A DNA stretch of 64,000 nucleotides from Glaciimonas sp. CA11.2 (GTDB lineage Bacteria > Pseudomonadota > Gammaproteobacteria > Burkholderiales > Burkholderiaceae_D), in NCBI RefSeq assembly GCF_034314045.1, contig NZ_JAVIWL010000001.1, positions 3,720,001 to 3,784,000 on the forward strand. Reading direction: 5' to 3'. Within the stretch, counting starts at the first letter, position 1, and each line of letters begins with the position of its first letter. Below are positions 18,951-27,080 of this stretch, in pieces. Both the position numbers and the translations under genes were made by a program. The notes below the pieces were generated by a model, which saw only the letters and a program-made list of their open reading frames with translations, was not told the origin of the DNA and made no database searches.

Positions 18951-19272
18951 AGCGAAATATCTCCAGAGGAATGAATAACGCTTCGCACAGCAAAGCATTG
19001 CTTCGTAATAAAAAATTAAACTGAACGTTACCTTGTTTTTCCTGTGAATGAGCAAGAGGAGGGTACTTATCACATTCAAGTAAAATTTTTAACTCTGGGG
19101 CAAATAGCTGAAGCAGTCTGGGTATCTGGCTTTTTATCATGCAGACTCAACTTCCAACTTCACAATCAAGACTTCACAAACGGCGTCATCCTGTTTTATA
19201 CTCTTACCTGTCCCTGATAAAGAGGGGAACTGGTTTGACAGCCTGACATACCTACAGTGCACAAACGGCGCA
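18951..19272. other. Intergenic region upstream of the beta-oxidation wing
   Basis: It should hold the promoter of the - strand operon. I see no convincing gene or clear promoter box. The right half merges into the ash-like segment. Confidence 0.35.
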
Positions 19273-19521
19273 ATGCCGTTTTTTTGCATACGTTCACCCG
19301 TGTTGCGCATTCTTTGGGCGGCAGTGGTGGGGAGGCTTCGGCCTGCCGGTTGCTGTAGGTATCGGTCTGTCAACCCTGCTATTTGCCGCTCACCCCGTTT
19401 GACAGCGGGGCGCGGTTTAACCGCCACCTACGGAAGTCACAACATGCCTCGTATTACTACGCTTTATTTTACTGCGCCTCATCTATCACGACTACAAATT
19501 AACGCGGTGAGGCAATCATGA
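19273..19521 (+). CDS. Possible ash/Icd-like small ORF of phage-derived type
   Basis: An 82-codon frame containing RILWAAVVGRLRPAGCCRY, then VNPAICRSPRLTAGRGLTAT and YGSHNMPRITTLYFTAPHLS. I recall this pattern from small prophage- or satellite-associated ORFs annotated as ash or Icd-like proteins. It ends with ATGA, overlapping the start of the next small gene, which suggests translational coupling. The DNA around it has several short inverted repeats, so it could instead be a structured RNA region that happens to stay open. Assignment is from memory of the motif only. Confidence 0.35.
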   Translation: MPFFCIRSPVLRILWAAVVGRLRPAGCCRYRSVNPAICRSPRLTAGRGLTATYGSHNMPRITTLYFTAPHLSRLQINAVRQS

Positions 19522-19817
19522 GCAAACCAACAAAGCCCGTGCCTCCGCCCGTGACAGACGCATTTCATCAGCCGTTTTCATGGCTGCCGTCCCATCATCA
19601 AACGAATGAGCACGCCCAGTTTTATGCCATGACGGTAGATATCTGCCAAGGCATCAAGACGTGTATTGATTTGGCCCATTTGAGCAACTCGGATAGAAAT
19701 ACCGATACAGCGCCGACGCTAGCTATTGTTGACACGGAGCGCTTGCTACGTCTCGCACTGATGTCAGCTCACATGTTGGCCGAAATAGCTGCGACGCGGA
19801 TTGATCGACTCGATTAA
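19518..19817 (+). CDS. Hypothetical protein, 99 aa
   Basis: A soluble 99-residue protein of unknown function. It has a Pro-rich start (KPTKPVPPPVTDAFHQPF) and a helical C-terminal half (IVDTERLLRLALMSAHMLAEIA). Its ATG overlaps the stop of the ash-like frame, and GTGAGGC upstream can serve as ribosome site. The length and the C-terminal helix recall small proteins repeated many times in Burkholderiales and Pseudomonas genomes behind ash-like leaders. A hairpin directly after the stop may terminate it. Confidence 0.5.
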   Translation: MSKPTKPVPPPVTDAFHQPFSWLPSHHQTNEHAQFYAMTVDICQGIKTCIDLAHLSNSDRNTDTAPTLAIVDTERLLRLALMSAHMLAEIAATRIDRLD

Positions 19818-19818
19818 C

Positions 19819-19835
19819 GCGGTAATGTTTACCGC
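19819..19835 (+). terminator. Hairpin after the 99-aa gene
   Basis: GCGGTAA at 19819-19825 pairs with TTACCGC at 19829-19835, 2 nt after the stop codon. The T-run is weak (CTTTG), so terminator function is uncertain. Confidence 0.4.
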
Positions 19836-19850
19836 CTTTGCGTGAAAATA

Positions 19851-19877
19851 AGATGAGATAGATGAGATAGATGAGAT
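19851..19877 (+). repeat. 9-bp tandem repeat, three units
   Basis: AGATGAGAT occurs three times in perfect tandem at 19851, 19860 and 19869. It is non-coding and lies between the small gene and the mobile unit. Confidence 0.85.
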
Positions 19878-19955
19878 AGCCGCGTTGTTTAATCGGTCGA
19901 AGACTTAAGTTTTAATGGTTCAGTCTCGTACCAATACATAGCAATACAGCAACAT

Positions 19956-19963
19956 ATATAACG
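19956..19963 (+). repeat. 8-bp target-site duplication, left copy
   Basis: ATATAACG abuts the left terminal inverted repeat. The identical octamer follows the right terminal repeat at 23415-23422. Confidence 0.75.
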
Positions 19964-20042
19964 GGGACTGTTAAAAAGGGGTTTTGTCGCAATAACGTCA
20001 TTAGTTTAGAATTTGTGTTTTGACAGACGACAAATATTGGCA

Positions 20043-20780
20043 ATGAACCTATCTGTAATATCTGGTAACGGGCTGATTCCCGAAATGACAAAGGCATTGA
20101 AACGATTGCATTATCCGTTGGAAATAATGTTGATGCGCGTGCGTTGGTATATTGCGTATCCATTGAGCCTGCGCCATCTGGAACAGATGATGGCTGAGCG
20201 CAGCATCGAAGTGGATCATTCGACAGTGCATCGGTGGGCGCTCAAACTGTTGCCGATATTTGAGAAAAAATTTCGCAAACTGAAGCGCCGAGTGGGTGCC
20301 AGCTGGCGTATGGATGAAACCTATATCAAGGTCAAAGGTAACTGGAAATATCTGTATCGTGCGGTAGACAAAGACGGTCAAACTGTTGATTCTCTATTGA
20401 CAGCAAAGCGCGATAAGCAAGCCGCTATGCGCTTCTTTCGCAAAGCCATGCTTGACAATGGCATTCCTGAAAAAGTGGTGATGGACAAGAGCGGTGCCAA
20501 TAAAGCAGCCATTGATACGATCAACATCAGCCATGGAAATACCATCATCGTGCGCCAGGTAAAGTATCTCAACAACATCGTTGAACAAGATCACCGCGCT
20601 GTTAAACGCATCACCAAACCGATGATGGGATTCAAATCTTTTCGGGCTGCTAAAATCATACTTGCTGGTATTGAGATCATGCACATGATACGCAAAGGAC
20701 AACTAATGCACAGTGGCTTCCAGAAAATAACAGCAGCGCAACAATTTTATGCACTCGTTGGATCAGGCCGTCCAGTATAA
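20043..20780 (+). CDS. IS6-family transposase
   Basis: A 245-residue DDE transposase of the IS6 (IS26) family. It has RVRWYIAYPLSLRHLEQMMAE followed by VDHSTVHRWA (HTH), catalytic Asp in WRMDETYIKVKG, a second Asp in KVVMDKSGANKAA, and catalytic Glu in LNNIVEQDHRAVKR. The ATG at 20043 fits the family; the frame also opens at a TTG at 20013. The left terminal repeat lies at 19964. The right end appears truncated: TTAACGCGACACAACC near 20823 matches only the inner part of the left end before the sequence changes to another IS6 tail. Confidence 0.9.
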   Translation: MNLSVISGNGLIPEMTKALKRLHYPLEIMLMRVRWYIAYPLSLRHLEQMMAERSIEVDHSTVHRWALKLLPIFEKKFRKLKRRVGASWRMDETYIKVKGNWKYLYRAVDKDGQTVDSLLTAKRDKQAAMRFFRKAMLDNGIPEKVVMDKSGANKAAIDTINISHGNTIIVRQVKYLNNIVEQDHRAVKRITKPMMGFKSFRAAKIILAGIEIMHMIRKGQLMHSGFQKITAAQQFYALVGSGRPV

Positions 20781-20840
20781 GGGCGGGCAGACCATCCACG
20801 GCTTCACTTCAGCTTTTTTCCTTAACGCGACACAACCAGT

Positions 20841-20917
20841 TCGCGACCAATGGCGCAAATGAGATGTCATTCGCCGACCAATTTTATGCGCTGGCAGGAC
20901 AAGTCCGTCCAGTTTGA
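20841..20917 (+). pseudogene. C-terminal relic of a second IS6-family transposase
   Basis: In one frame the DNA reads NEMSFADQFYALAGQVRPV then stop at 20917. This parallels the end of the intact transposase (AAQQFYALVGSGRPV). Only about 20 codons remain, directly after the truncated right end of the intact copy, consistent with recombination between two related IS6 elements. Confidence 0.65.
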
Positions 20918-21335
20918 GGGGCAGTTCCATGCTTGGAAAATTTCGTTTTTTGCCAAACAACGCGACGAAGCCAAGAATAAAGACAATCAAAAACCAGTGT
21001 CGGATATCTTTACACTCCCCCTCATTTGTGATGTGAGAAAGGTCGTTTTCTTCTGGATCGTCCAAATTTTTCGTTAATAAACAGCTGCTTACCGGAGAGA
21101 ATTTTTTTGGGTACGGATATTGCTTTAATGACTAATGCCACTTGATGGATGCAGTGTGGGACATTTTACAATTCCATCGTTTTACTCCCTTGTGACTTGC
21201 GCTGCGCATGCGCGGTTGGGGTGAGGAAAAAGTCCCCTGTAAGCGGGTTACCGCTATTGCAGTGGTGTAGACAACTCAGTGCGGTGCAATGCCCTTTATT
21301 TATACCCACCAATTTTTTCTTCCGGAGCCAATATA
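20918..21335. other. Intergenic region before the PEP-CTERM gene
   Basis: About 418 bp inside the mobile unit. Apart from the preceding IS6 relic I see no gene. It presumably carries the promoter of the PEP-CTERM gene. Confidence 0.4.
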
Positions 21336-21872
21336 ATGCATGTCACTGTCCGCCTTTTCCTCTTATCGACGATTGTTGCCGTTACTTTTGCTGGTACTGC
21401 GCGCGCCGACGTCCTTTACACTTATACCGGTAATAATTTTACCAGCGCCACTGCACCTTATACGACTTCTGACAAAGTGTCTGGCGTATTGACGTTTGCA
21501 CAAGCACTCGGGCCGAATTATTCCTATCAGCAAGTTTTTCCAGAAGCATACAGCTTCACGGGTGGCGTCACGGGCGATTCCATCACTAATTATAACCATA
21601 CGTCAGGAGGGTTTTACGCGACCACAGATGGGAATGGTGATATCGCCGGTTGGTACATTGGTGTTGAGGCGGGCAGCGCCTTCTTGCAATCCCAGCACAC
21701 CCTCTATGATGGTGCCCAGTTCGATCATTTTTCCATTAATAACAGCCAAAAAGGAGAAGTTCAAAACAATGAGGGTCATTGGACCGTGGCCGTTCCGGAG
21801 CCGGAATCGATTGCGTTACTTGGCTTAGGTCTATTAGGGTTGATCGCAGCGCGACGCAAGTCGAAAACCTGA
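21336..21872 (+). CDS. PEP-CTERM sorting domain protein
   Basis: A 178-residue exported protein. It has an N-terminal signal peptide (MHVTVRLFLLSTIVAVTFAG, cleavage after TARA). The central domain is Thr/Gly/Tyr-rich and of unknown function. The C-terminal sorting tail is VPEPESIALLGLGLLGL followed by IAARRKSKT, i.e. the PEP motif, a hydrophobic helix and a basic tail. Such proteins are processed by exosortase/EpsH and end in the envelope or exopolysaccharide matrix. ATG at 21336 has GGAG upstream. It is cargo of the mobile unit, and the ISKra4-like element begins 3 nt after its stop codon. Confidence 0.9.
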   Translation: MHVTVRLFLLSTIVAVTFAGTARADVLYTYTGNNFTSATAPYTTSDKVSGVLTFAQALGPNYSYQQVFPEAYSFTGGVTGDSITNYNHTSGGFYATTDGNGDIAGWYIGVEAGSAFLQSQHTLYDGAQFDHFSINNSQKGEVQNNEGHWTVAVPEPESIALLGLGLLGLIAARRKSKT

Positions 21873-21875
21873 TCT

Positions 21876-23414
21876 GGGACTGTTAAAAAGGTTGGGGTTC
21901 TTGCGCCGCCCCCCGCCGTAAAAGTTCAAGGAATCGGCTTATGTGCTCCGGCAGTTCACTCTTTTTCTTGTAATAAGCGGCAAGTTTCGCCGGAAGATCG
22001 TCATTGATCACCGCACACCGTACTTGTGCGAGCAAATGTGCCCCGCGGGTTGTCCACCTCATCTGTTGGCGCTTGCACATTCTGGCATTGATGATTTGGT
22101 TGACGGCAGATTCTGCCATCGCTGTCGAAATCGGCTTGTTTGCTTTTTGTCGCTTTGCATAGGTGACAAGTGAAGTCTTGTCGCCTTCGATGTATGCCCA
22201 AAGATCTCGCAATCTATAGTCCAGATGACGCATGCTTTCTTCAAAGGCAGGCGTTTCTGCGACGATGATTCGGCACAACACAAGCGCCTGTCGGATTTTA
22301 TCCTTAGCTTTCTCAAAGCGGGCATGCCAAAAGCACCATCGCAGTTTTGTCATCTCTCGATGCAGAAGATTCTTTGTATGCGTTTCTGTCTCGGACCATG
22401 CCTGCATACCTTGCGAGATTTGCTCCAGATTTCGGATGCGCATAGAGAGAGGGAACCAGTCCAGGATGGGCGTTACGGGAAACGGCAGCTGACGATGTAT
22501 GCTCTGGACGCTATTGCCGCCATCCGTAATCACACAAACTTTTGGAGACCTGGTTCCTGCACATGTTTGAAGCAATGCGGCAAATTTGTCTGCAATTGAC
22601 GGAACTTCGCTACGCACACAGGCGAAAACCCGAGGCTTCACCCCTGAAGCAGCAAGACGTCCCGTCAGTATCTCGAACGAGGCCGGCCGTACCTTCTCTC
22701 GTCCTCGCACGAATCCGCCGTCGACTGCGATTGACCACTCCGTGTCCGGTGATAGTGCTTCGCCAGGTGCCAATTCAATAGCGTCTATCCTTGCCCCGAC
22801 CCGTAATGTCCTATTCCGTACTGTCACATGATTCAGCTTTTCGGTCCCGGGCAAGAATTCTTTCATCATCACAACGACCTGCCGGTATGGCATCTGCGCG
22901 GCCAGTCTTGACTGCAGCAGGAGCAGGTTCGGTACAGCACGTTCCGGTATGATTTGCGATAACGGGCTAAACAGAACCTCCAAATAGAAGGGCGGTTCGC
23001 ATGGACATGACATGAGTCTGGGGCTACGAACGCTGACGGTACCGAATACGGTATCAATCGTGAGTCGCCGGTAGTCCTTCAGTTGCGTCTGTCGTTGACA
23101 ATGACTACACACGCGTCGTATTTCGCAGTACTCATCCGCTTGCGCCGGAATCACTACTTGCTGTAACCCGGAGAGCAGTTGCTTGCCGTCGGCAAGCGAT
23201 AATCCAATCGACTCTGGATCGGGTAGCTGGACAGGGCGGTCAAATCGCGCCACTTCGATTATTGTGGTTTCGCCCCAATCCGTCACCAGCTCAGCCCGAA
23301 CGACGATCTTCATACTGCTCTCCCCAGAGTTGCTTACTCACCCCTCATTTCCAACACCCGAACACTCTGCTCATCATGATTATAGGCAATTATCCCCATA
23401 TTTTTAACAGTCCC
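21876..23414. mobile_element. ISKra4-like insertion sequence
   Basis: A 1539-bp element with perfect 14-bp terminal inverted repeats, GGGACTGTTAAAAA at 21876-21889 and its inverse at 23401-23414, enclosing one transposase gene on the minus strand. Immediately next to its own two ends there is no matching target duplication (GATCT on the left, ATATA on the right). The right end is shared with the larger compound unit, whose outer flanks do match. Confidence 0.7.
21883..23313 (-). CDS. ISKra4-family transposase
   Basis: A 476-residue transposase. A Cys-rich zinc-ribbon-like stretch (RRVCSHCQRQTQLKDYR at about 67-83) is followed by the DDE-type core. SIAVDGGFVRGR carries the first Asp and VCVITDGGNSVQS the second. 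Further elements are PILDWFPLSMRIRNLEQ, the LRWCFWHARFEKAK block, and AMAESAVNQIINARMCKRQQM with the likely catalytic Glu. The combination of an N-terminal zinc region and the DWFH-like motif matches ISKra4-type transposases as I know them. The frame is intact, so the element may still be active. Confidence 0.75.
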   Translation of the reverse strand: MKIVVRAELVTDWGETTIIEVARFDRPVQLPDPESIGLSLADGKQLLSGLQQVVIPAQADEYCEIRRVCSHCQRQTQLKDYRRLTIDTVFGTVSVRSPRLMSCPCEPPFYLEVLFSPLSQIIPERAVPNLLLLQSRLAAQMPYRQVVVMMKEFLPGTEKLNHVTVRNRTLRVGARIDAIELAPGEALSPDTEWSIAVDGGFVRGREKVRPASFEILTGRLAASGVKPRVFACVRSEVPSIADKFAALLQTCAGTRSPKVCVITDGGNSVQSIHRQLPFPVTPILDWFPLSMRIRNLEQISQGMQAWSETETHTKNLLHREMTKLRWCFWHARFEKAKDKIRQALVLCRIIVAETPAFEESMRHLDYRLRDLWAYIEGDKTSLVTYAKRQKANKPISTAMAESAVNQIINARMCKRQQMRWTTRGAHLLAQVRCAVINDDLPAKLAAYYKKKSELPEHISRFLELLRRGAAQEPQPF

Positions 23415-23422
23415 ATATAACG
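23415..23422 (+). repeat. 8-bp target-site duplication, right copy
   Basis: ATATAACG directly follows the right terminal repeat and matches 19956-19963. Its last bases form the foot of the terminator stem that follows, so the unit inserted right beside that hairpin. Confidence 0.75.
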
Positions 23423-23459
23423 CCACAGCCTATTTTAAGAATAGGTCTGTGGCGTTTTT
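23419..23459 (+). terminator. Rho-independent terminator
   Basis: AACGCCACAG at 23419-23428 pairs with CTGTGGCGTT at 23447-23456, and the inner arms CCTATT/AATAGG extend the stem. A T-run follows. Before insertion of the mobile unit it would have lain about 150 bp after the 99-aa gene at 19817. It now insulates xsc from the mobile unit. Confidence 0.75.
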
Positions 23460-23559
23460 CTTTGTGTTCAGAGTAAGTGTTTCTCTGTGGTCAGTTAGCG
23501 CTCGATCAAGAGTAATTCTAATTTACAATACAATTTGTATCGATAATTAGATAAATGAG

Positions 23560-23612
23560 TTGACATTCGATTTGTGAGGTCTTAAAGTTCAATTAATATT
23601 AAATATTGGAAC
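23560..23612 (+). promoter_or_regulatory. Promoter and operator of xsc copy 1
   Basis: TTGACA at 23560-23565 and TAAAGT at 23583-23588 are separated by 17 bp, a good sigma-70 promoter. An imperfect inverted repeat, GTTCAA (23587-23592) and TTGGAAC (23606-23612), overlaps the expected start of transcription and looks like a regulator site. The same arrangement precedes xsc copy 2, with a perfect repeat there. Confidence 0.6.
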
Positions 23613-23677
23613 TTATAGTACCAATTTATATAATCAACTGATAATGGAACGCACATCAACTCACAAGAGAGACTTTT

Positions 23678-25498
23678 ATGACCGATCAAATATCCCTGGC
23701 TAACCGGAAGGTGACGGTTGGCTTACAGAAGATGACCCCGTCCGAAGCGATGGTGGAAACACTGGTTGCCAATGGCGTCACTGATATGTTCGGGATCATG
23801 GGCTCGGCCTTTATGGACGCGATGGACATATTTGCGCCTGCCGGTATTCGCCTCATTCCCGTGGTGCACGAGCAAGGTGGCGGTCATATGGCCGACGGTT
23901 ATGCGCGTGTGTCCGGTCGTCACGGTGTGGTGATTGGTCAAAATGGTCCCGGCATCAGCAATTGCGTCACCGCCATTGCCGCGGCATTCTGGGCACATAG
24001 TCCGGTGGTCATCATCACACCAGAAACCGGCACTATGGGCATGGGACTGGGCGGCTTTCAGGAAGCCAACCAGTTACCGATGTTTGAAGAGTTCACCAAA
24101 TATCAGGGACATGTGACCAATCCGGCCCGCATGGCCGAGTTCACCGGACGCTGCTTTGACCGTGCCATGTCAGAGATGGGACCGACCCAGTTGAATATCC
24201 CGCGGGACTATTTCTACGGTGAAATTCAGGCCGAGATTCCATTGCCAAGTCGCCTGGACCGTGGTCCTGGCGGCGAGAAGAGTCTTGACGAAGCCGTTGC
24301 ATTGCTGGCGAACGCCAGATTTCCGGTCATCATTTCCGGTGGCGGCGTGGTCATGGCCGATGCCATTGAAGAATGCAAGGCACTGGCTGAACGTCTGGGC
24401 GCACCGGTCGTCAATAGCTATCTCCATAACGACTCGTTCCCGGCCAGTCATCCATTGTGGACCGGACCGCTCGGCTATCAGGGTTCCAAGGCTGCCATGA
24501 AGTTGATGGCGCAGGCAGATGTGGTGATTGCACTCGGTACCCGGCTCGGGCCTTTCGGTACCTTGCCGCAGCACGGCATGGACTATTGGCCAAAAACTGC
24601 CAAGATCATCCAGATCGATGCCGACCATAAGATGCTGGGATTGGTCAAGAAGATCTCGGTCGGTATCTGCGGTGATGCCAAGGCAGCGGCAATTGCGCTG
24701 ACCCAACGTCTGACTGGCAAAACGCTGGCGTGCGACGCGACGCTTGCCGCACGCGCTGCCACGATCAAGTCCGAGAAGGACGCCTGGGAAGCCGAACTCA
24801 GTGACTGGACCCATGAAAGAGATGCATTTAGTCTCGACATGATCGCAGAACAAAAGAAAGAAAAAACCCCGTTCGGCGGCACATATCTGCATCCCCGTCA
24901 GGTCTTGCGCGAACTGGAAAAAGCCATGCCCGAAGACGTCATGGTATCGACCGATATCGGCAACATCAATTCGGTGGCGAATAGCTATCTGCGTTTTGAG
25001 AAGCCGCGCAGTTTCTTTGCGGCGATGAGCTTTGGTAATTGCGGCTACGCCTTCCCAACCATCATCGGGGCCAAGGTCGCTGCACCCCATCGTCCGGCGG
25101 TGTCGTATGCCGGTGATGGCGCGTGGGGCATGAGCCTGATGGAGACCATGACCTGTGTGCGTCACAATATTCCGGTCACGGCGGTGGTATTCCACAATCG
25201 TCAATGGGGCGCAGAGAAGAAAAATCAGGTCGACTTCTATAACCGTCGCTTTGTCGCCGGTGAACTGGAGAACCAAAGCTTTGCCGCCATCGCAATCGCG
25301 ATGGGTGCCGAAGGGATCGTTGTCGACAATCTGGAAGACGTCGGACCGGCACTGAAAAAAGCCATAGCCATGCAAATGAACGAAGGCAAAACCACCATCA
25401 TCGAGATCATGTGTACGCGTGAACTGGGTGACCCGTTCCGACGCGATGCATTGAGCAAGCCAGTGCGGTTGCTGGAAAAATATAAAGATTACGTTTGA
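23678..25498 (+). CDS. xsc: Sulfoacetaldehyde acetyltransferase, copy 1
   Basis: A 606-residue thiamine-diphosphate enzyme. It has the N-terminal Pyr domain with catalytic Glu65 in VVHEQGGGHMADGYARVSG, a central domain with VVIALGTRLGPFG, and the C-terminal PP domain with the ThDP motif GDGAWGMSLMETM (from about 479). Xsc converts sulfoacetaldehyde and phosphate to acetyl phosphate plus sulfite in the cytosol and is the meeting point of taurine, isethionate and sulfoacetate degradation. A ribosome site (AGAGAGAC) precedes the ATG. It is followed on the same strand by pta. The protein differs from copy 2 (36642-38462) only at residue 8 (Ala here, Val there) as far as I can compare. Confidence 0.95.
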   Translation: MTDQISLANRKVTVGLQKMTPSEAMVETLVANGVTDMFGIMGSAFMDAMDIFAPAGIRLIPVVHEQGGGHMADGYARVSGRHGVVIGQNGPGISNCVTAIAAAFWAHSPVVIITPETGTMGMGLGGFQEANQLPMFEEFTKYQGHVTNPARMAEFTGRCFDRAMSEMGPTQLNIPRDYFYGEIQAEIPLPSRLDRGPGGEKSLDEAVALLANARFPVIISGGGVVMADAIEECKALAERLGAPVVNSYLHNDSFPASHPLWTGPLGYQGSKAAMKLMAQADVVIALGTRLGPFGTLPQHGMDYWPKTAKIIQIDADHKMLGLVKKISVGICGDAKAAAIALTQRLTGKTLACDATLAARAATIKSEKDAWEAELSDWTHERDAFSLDMIAEQKKEKTPFGGTYLHPRQVLRELEKAMPEDVMVSTDIGNINSVANSYLRFEKPRSFFAAMSFGNCGYAFPTIIGAKVAAPHRPAVSYAGDGAWGMSLMETMTCVRHNIPVTAVVFHNRQWGAEKKNQVDFYNRRFVAGELENQSFAAIAIAMGAEGIVVDNLEDVGPALKKAIAMQMNEGKTTIIEIMCTRELGDPFRRDALSKPVRLLEKYKDYV

Positions 25499-25525
25499 TT
25501 GCTTTACGCATAATTTATCAGCGGA

Positions 25526-25603
25526 TATTGTCGGTAAGTATTATTAGTAAATATTATTAGTAAATATTATTGGTAAATATTATCAGCGAATATTATTAGT
25601 AAA
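25526..25603 (+). repeat. 13-bp minisatellite between xsc and pta
   Basis: Six tandem 13-bp units based on TATTATTAGTAAA start at 25526, 25539, 25552, 25565, 25578 and 25591. The first and fourth are degenerate. An eroded seventh unit may precede them. It lies in the 283-bp gap between xsc and pta. Confidence 0.85.
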
Positions 25604-25781
25604 AATTTGAAGTAGTAATCGTCGGTCTACAACTCTTCCGGGAAATGTGATTGCAGGGCCCAAGTGCAGATTGTACTGAGTGGCCCAGCATTTTTTTCAG
25701 TCAAAGGTTAATCTCTTTTTTTGCCAGAGCAGGTGGACAGCCTGAACGATTTTCCAGCAATCCATTTCGGAGAAAATACGT

Positions 25782-26795
25782 ATGAAAGCACTACACCGCA
25801 TCATCGAGCAGGCGGGTATTTGCCCTAAAAAAATGGTGTTATGCGAAGGCGATGATCCACGCGTGCTACACGCAGCGGCGCGCGCCAGCAGCGAAGGTGT
25901 CGCAGAAATCATCATAGTAGGAGAGCGGGCCAGGATCAATGCATTGGCTGACGCTGAGGGCGTTGATCTAAGCCAGATTAATTTAATTGATCCTGCAGAT
26001 TCTGCCTATAGTGAAACTTTTGCCGAAGAATTATTTTCCTTACGAAAAGGTAAGGGCATGACTTTGGAGCAAGCCAGGATCAATGTACTGGACCCGCTCT
26101 GCTACGCTAACCTTATGGTGCGGCTTGGCTATGCTGACGGTTCTGTTGCCGGGGCCGTTCGTACCACCGCTGATGTGGTGCGCAATGCTATCCAGATTAT
26201 CGGCATACGAAAGCCGTTTAAGCTGGTGTCGAGTTTCTTCCTGATGATGCTTTGTGAGCCATTTCACTCATTTAAAGGAGGTATCATCTTTTCCGATTGC
26301 GCTTTGGTGGTGGACCCAAGTGCGGAGGAATTGTCGGAGATCGCGATGGCGGCAGCCGACAGCGCACGTCAACTATTGATGGAAGAACCGCGAGTAGCCA
26401 TGCTGTCGTTCTCAACCAGTGGCAGCGCGCACCACATCTCGGTCGATAAAGTCACCGCAGCGACCAAACGGGTGAAGGAGCTTAGACCAGGGTTGGCAAT
26501 TGATGGCGATGTACAACTTGACGCAGCGCTTGTAGCTGAAATTTCCGAGCGCAAAGTCAAGGGATCGGAAGTCAAGGGTAAGGCGAATGTTCTGATTTTT
26601 CCCAATCTGGACGCCGGTAACATTGGCTACAAGATGGCCGAACGCGTTGGCGGTGCGGTCGCAATCGGCCCGTTGCTACAAGGGTTGAAAAAACCAGCGA
26701 ATGACCTTTCACGCGGTTGCAGTATGGATGATATTTTTAACGTCATTGTCGTCACCGTGGTGCAGGCACAAACGGAAACGCATCAAGCAGAATAG
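25782..26795 (+). CDS. pta: Phosphate acetyltransferase
   Basis: A 337-residue short-form Pta (PTA_PTB domain only). Characteristic segments are VLCEGDDPRVLHAA, VRLGYADGSVAGAVRTTADVVRNAIQ-type motif near 113-135, and the C-terminal KANVLIFPNLDAGNIGYKMAER. It converts acetyl phosphate from Xsc and CoA to acetyl-CoA and phosphate. No acetate kinase gene is adjacent, in keeping with the catabolic xsc-pta pairing known in sulfonate degraders. It is co-directional with xsc copy 1 but separated by 283 bp with a minisatellite, so a separate promoter is possible. Confidence 0.93.
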   Translation: MKALHRIIEQAGICPKKMVLCEGDDPRVLHAAARASSEGVAEIIIVGERARINALADAEGVDLSQINLIDPADSAYSETFAEELFSLRKGKGMTLEQARINVLDPLCYANLMVRLGYADGSVAGAVRTTADVVRNAIQIIGIRKPFKLVSSFFLMMLCEPFHSFKGGIIFSDCALVVDPSAEELSEIAMAAADSARQLLMEEPRVAMLSFSTSGSAHHISVDKVTAATKRVKELRPGLAIDGDVQLDAALVAEISERKVKGSEVKGKANVLIFPNLDAGNIGYKMAERVGGAVAIGPLLQGLKKPANDLSRGCSMDDIFNVIVVTVVQAQTETHQAE

Positions 26796-27080
26796 TCGCC
26801 AGAAACCCCGTTAGAAGTATGACTTTTTAGGCACTCCGTATAAATGATAAGGTTGTGTCGCATTGGTCGAGATCAGCAAAGCAATCAAGTAGGCGGCGAT
26901 GATGTATGCGGTCGACCTGTGGTCCATACTAAAATGGTATTGTAAGACAGTAGTCTGGGATGACCGTCGGGACGACCGGCAGCTGGGTTCCAGCGTCTTG
27001 CAGCACTTCTATCAGACGCTTGAGCGCAATAACAGAGTCGGAAGTTATGAAGGTTTCTGTCAATCAAAGCTGACGTTTTT
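26796..27080. other. Intergenic region between pta and the broken kinase
   Basis: About 285 bp between convergent genes. A 66-codon frame at 26899-27099 has no recognisable family and no ribosome site. I see nothing definite here. Confidence 0.4.

Larger units (their letters stand above)
19964..23414. mobile_element. Compound mobile unit with IS6-family and ISKra4-like genes and PEP-CTERM cargo
   Basis: The segment starts with GGGACTGTTAAAAA (19964-19977) and ends with the exact inverted copy TTTTTAACAGTCCC (23401-23414). It is bracketed by the 8-bp direct repeat ATATAACG. Inside, in order, are an IS6-family transposase gene, the tail of a second IS6 transposase, a PEP-CTERM protein gene, and a complete ISKra4-like element whose own left end (21876-21889) repeats the same 14 bp. 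The flanking octamer indicates that the whole 3451 bp moved as one unit. An IS6-type 8-bp duplication would fit. How two unrelated transposases share termini is unclear. Confidence 0.65.

Noticed and set aside
21870..23459. ISKra4-like element inserted between the PEP-CTERM gene and its own terminator
   Set aside because: The outer 8-bp repeat shows the terminator lies outside the whole compound unit, so it belonged to the sequence left of 19956, not to the PEP-CTERM gene.
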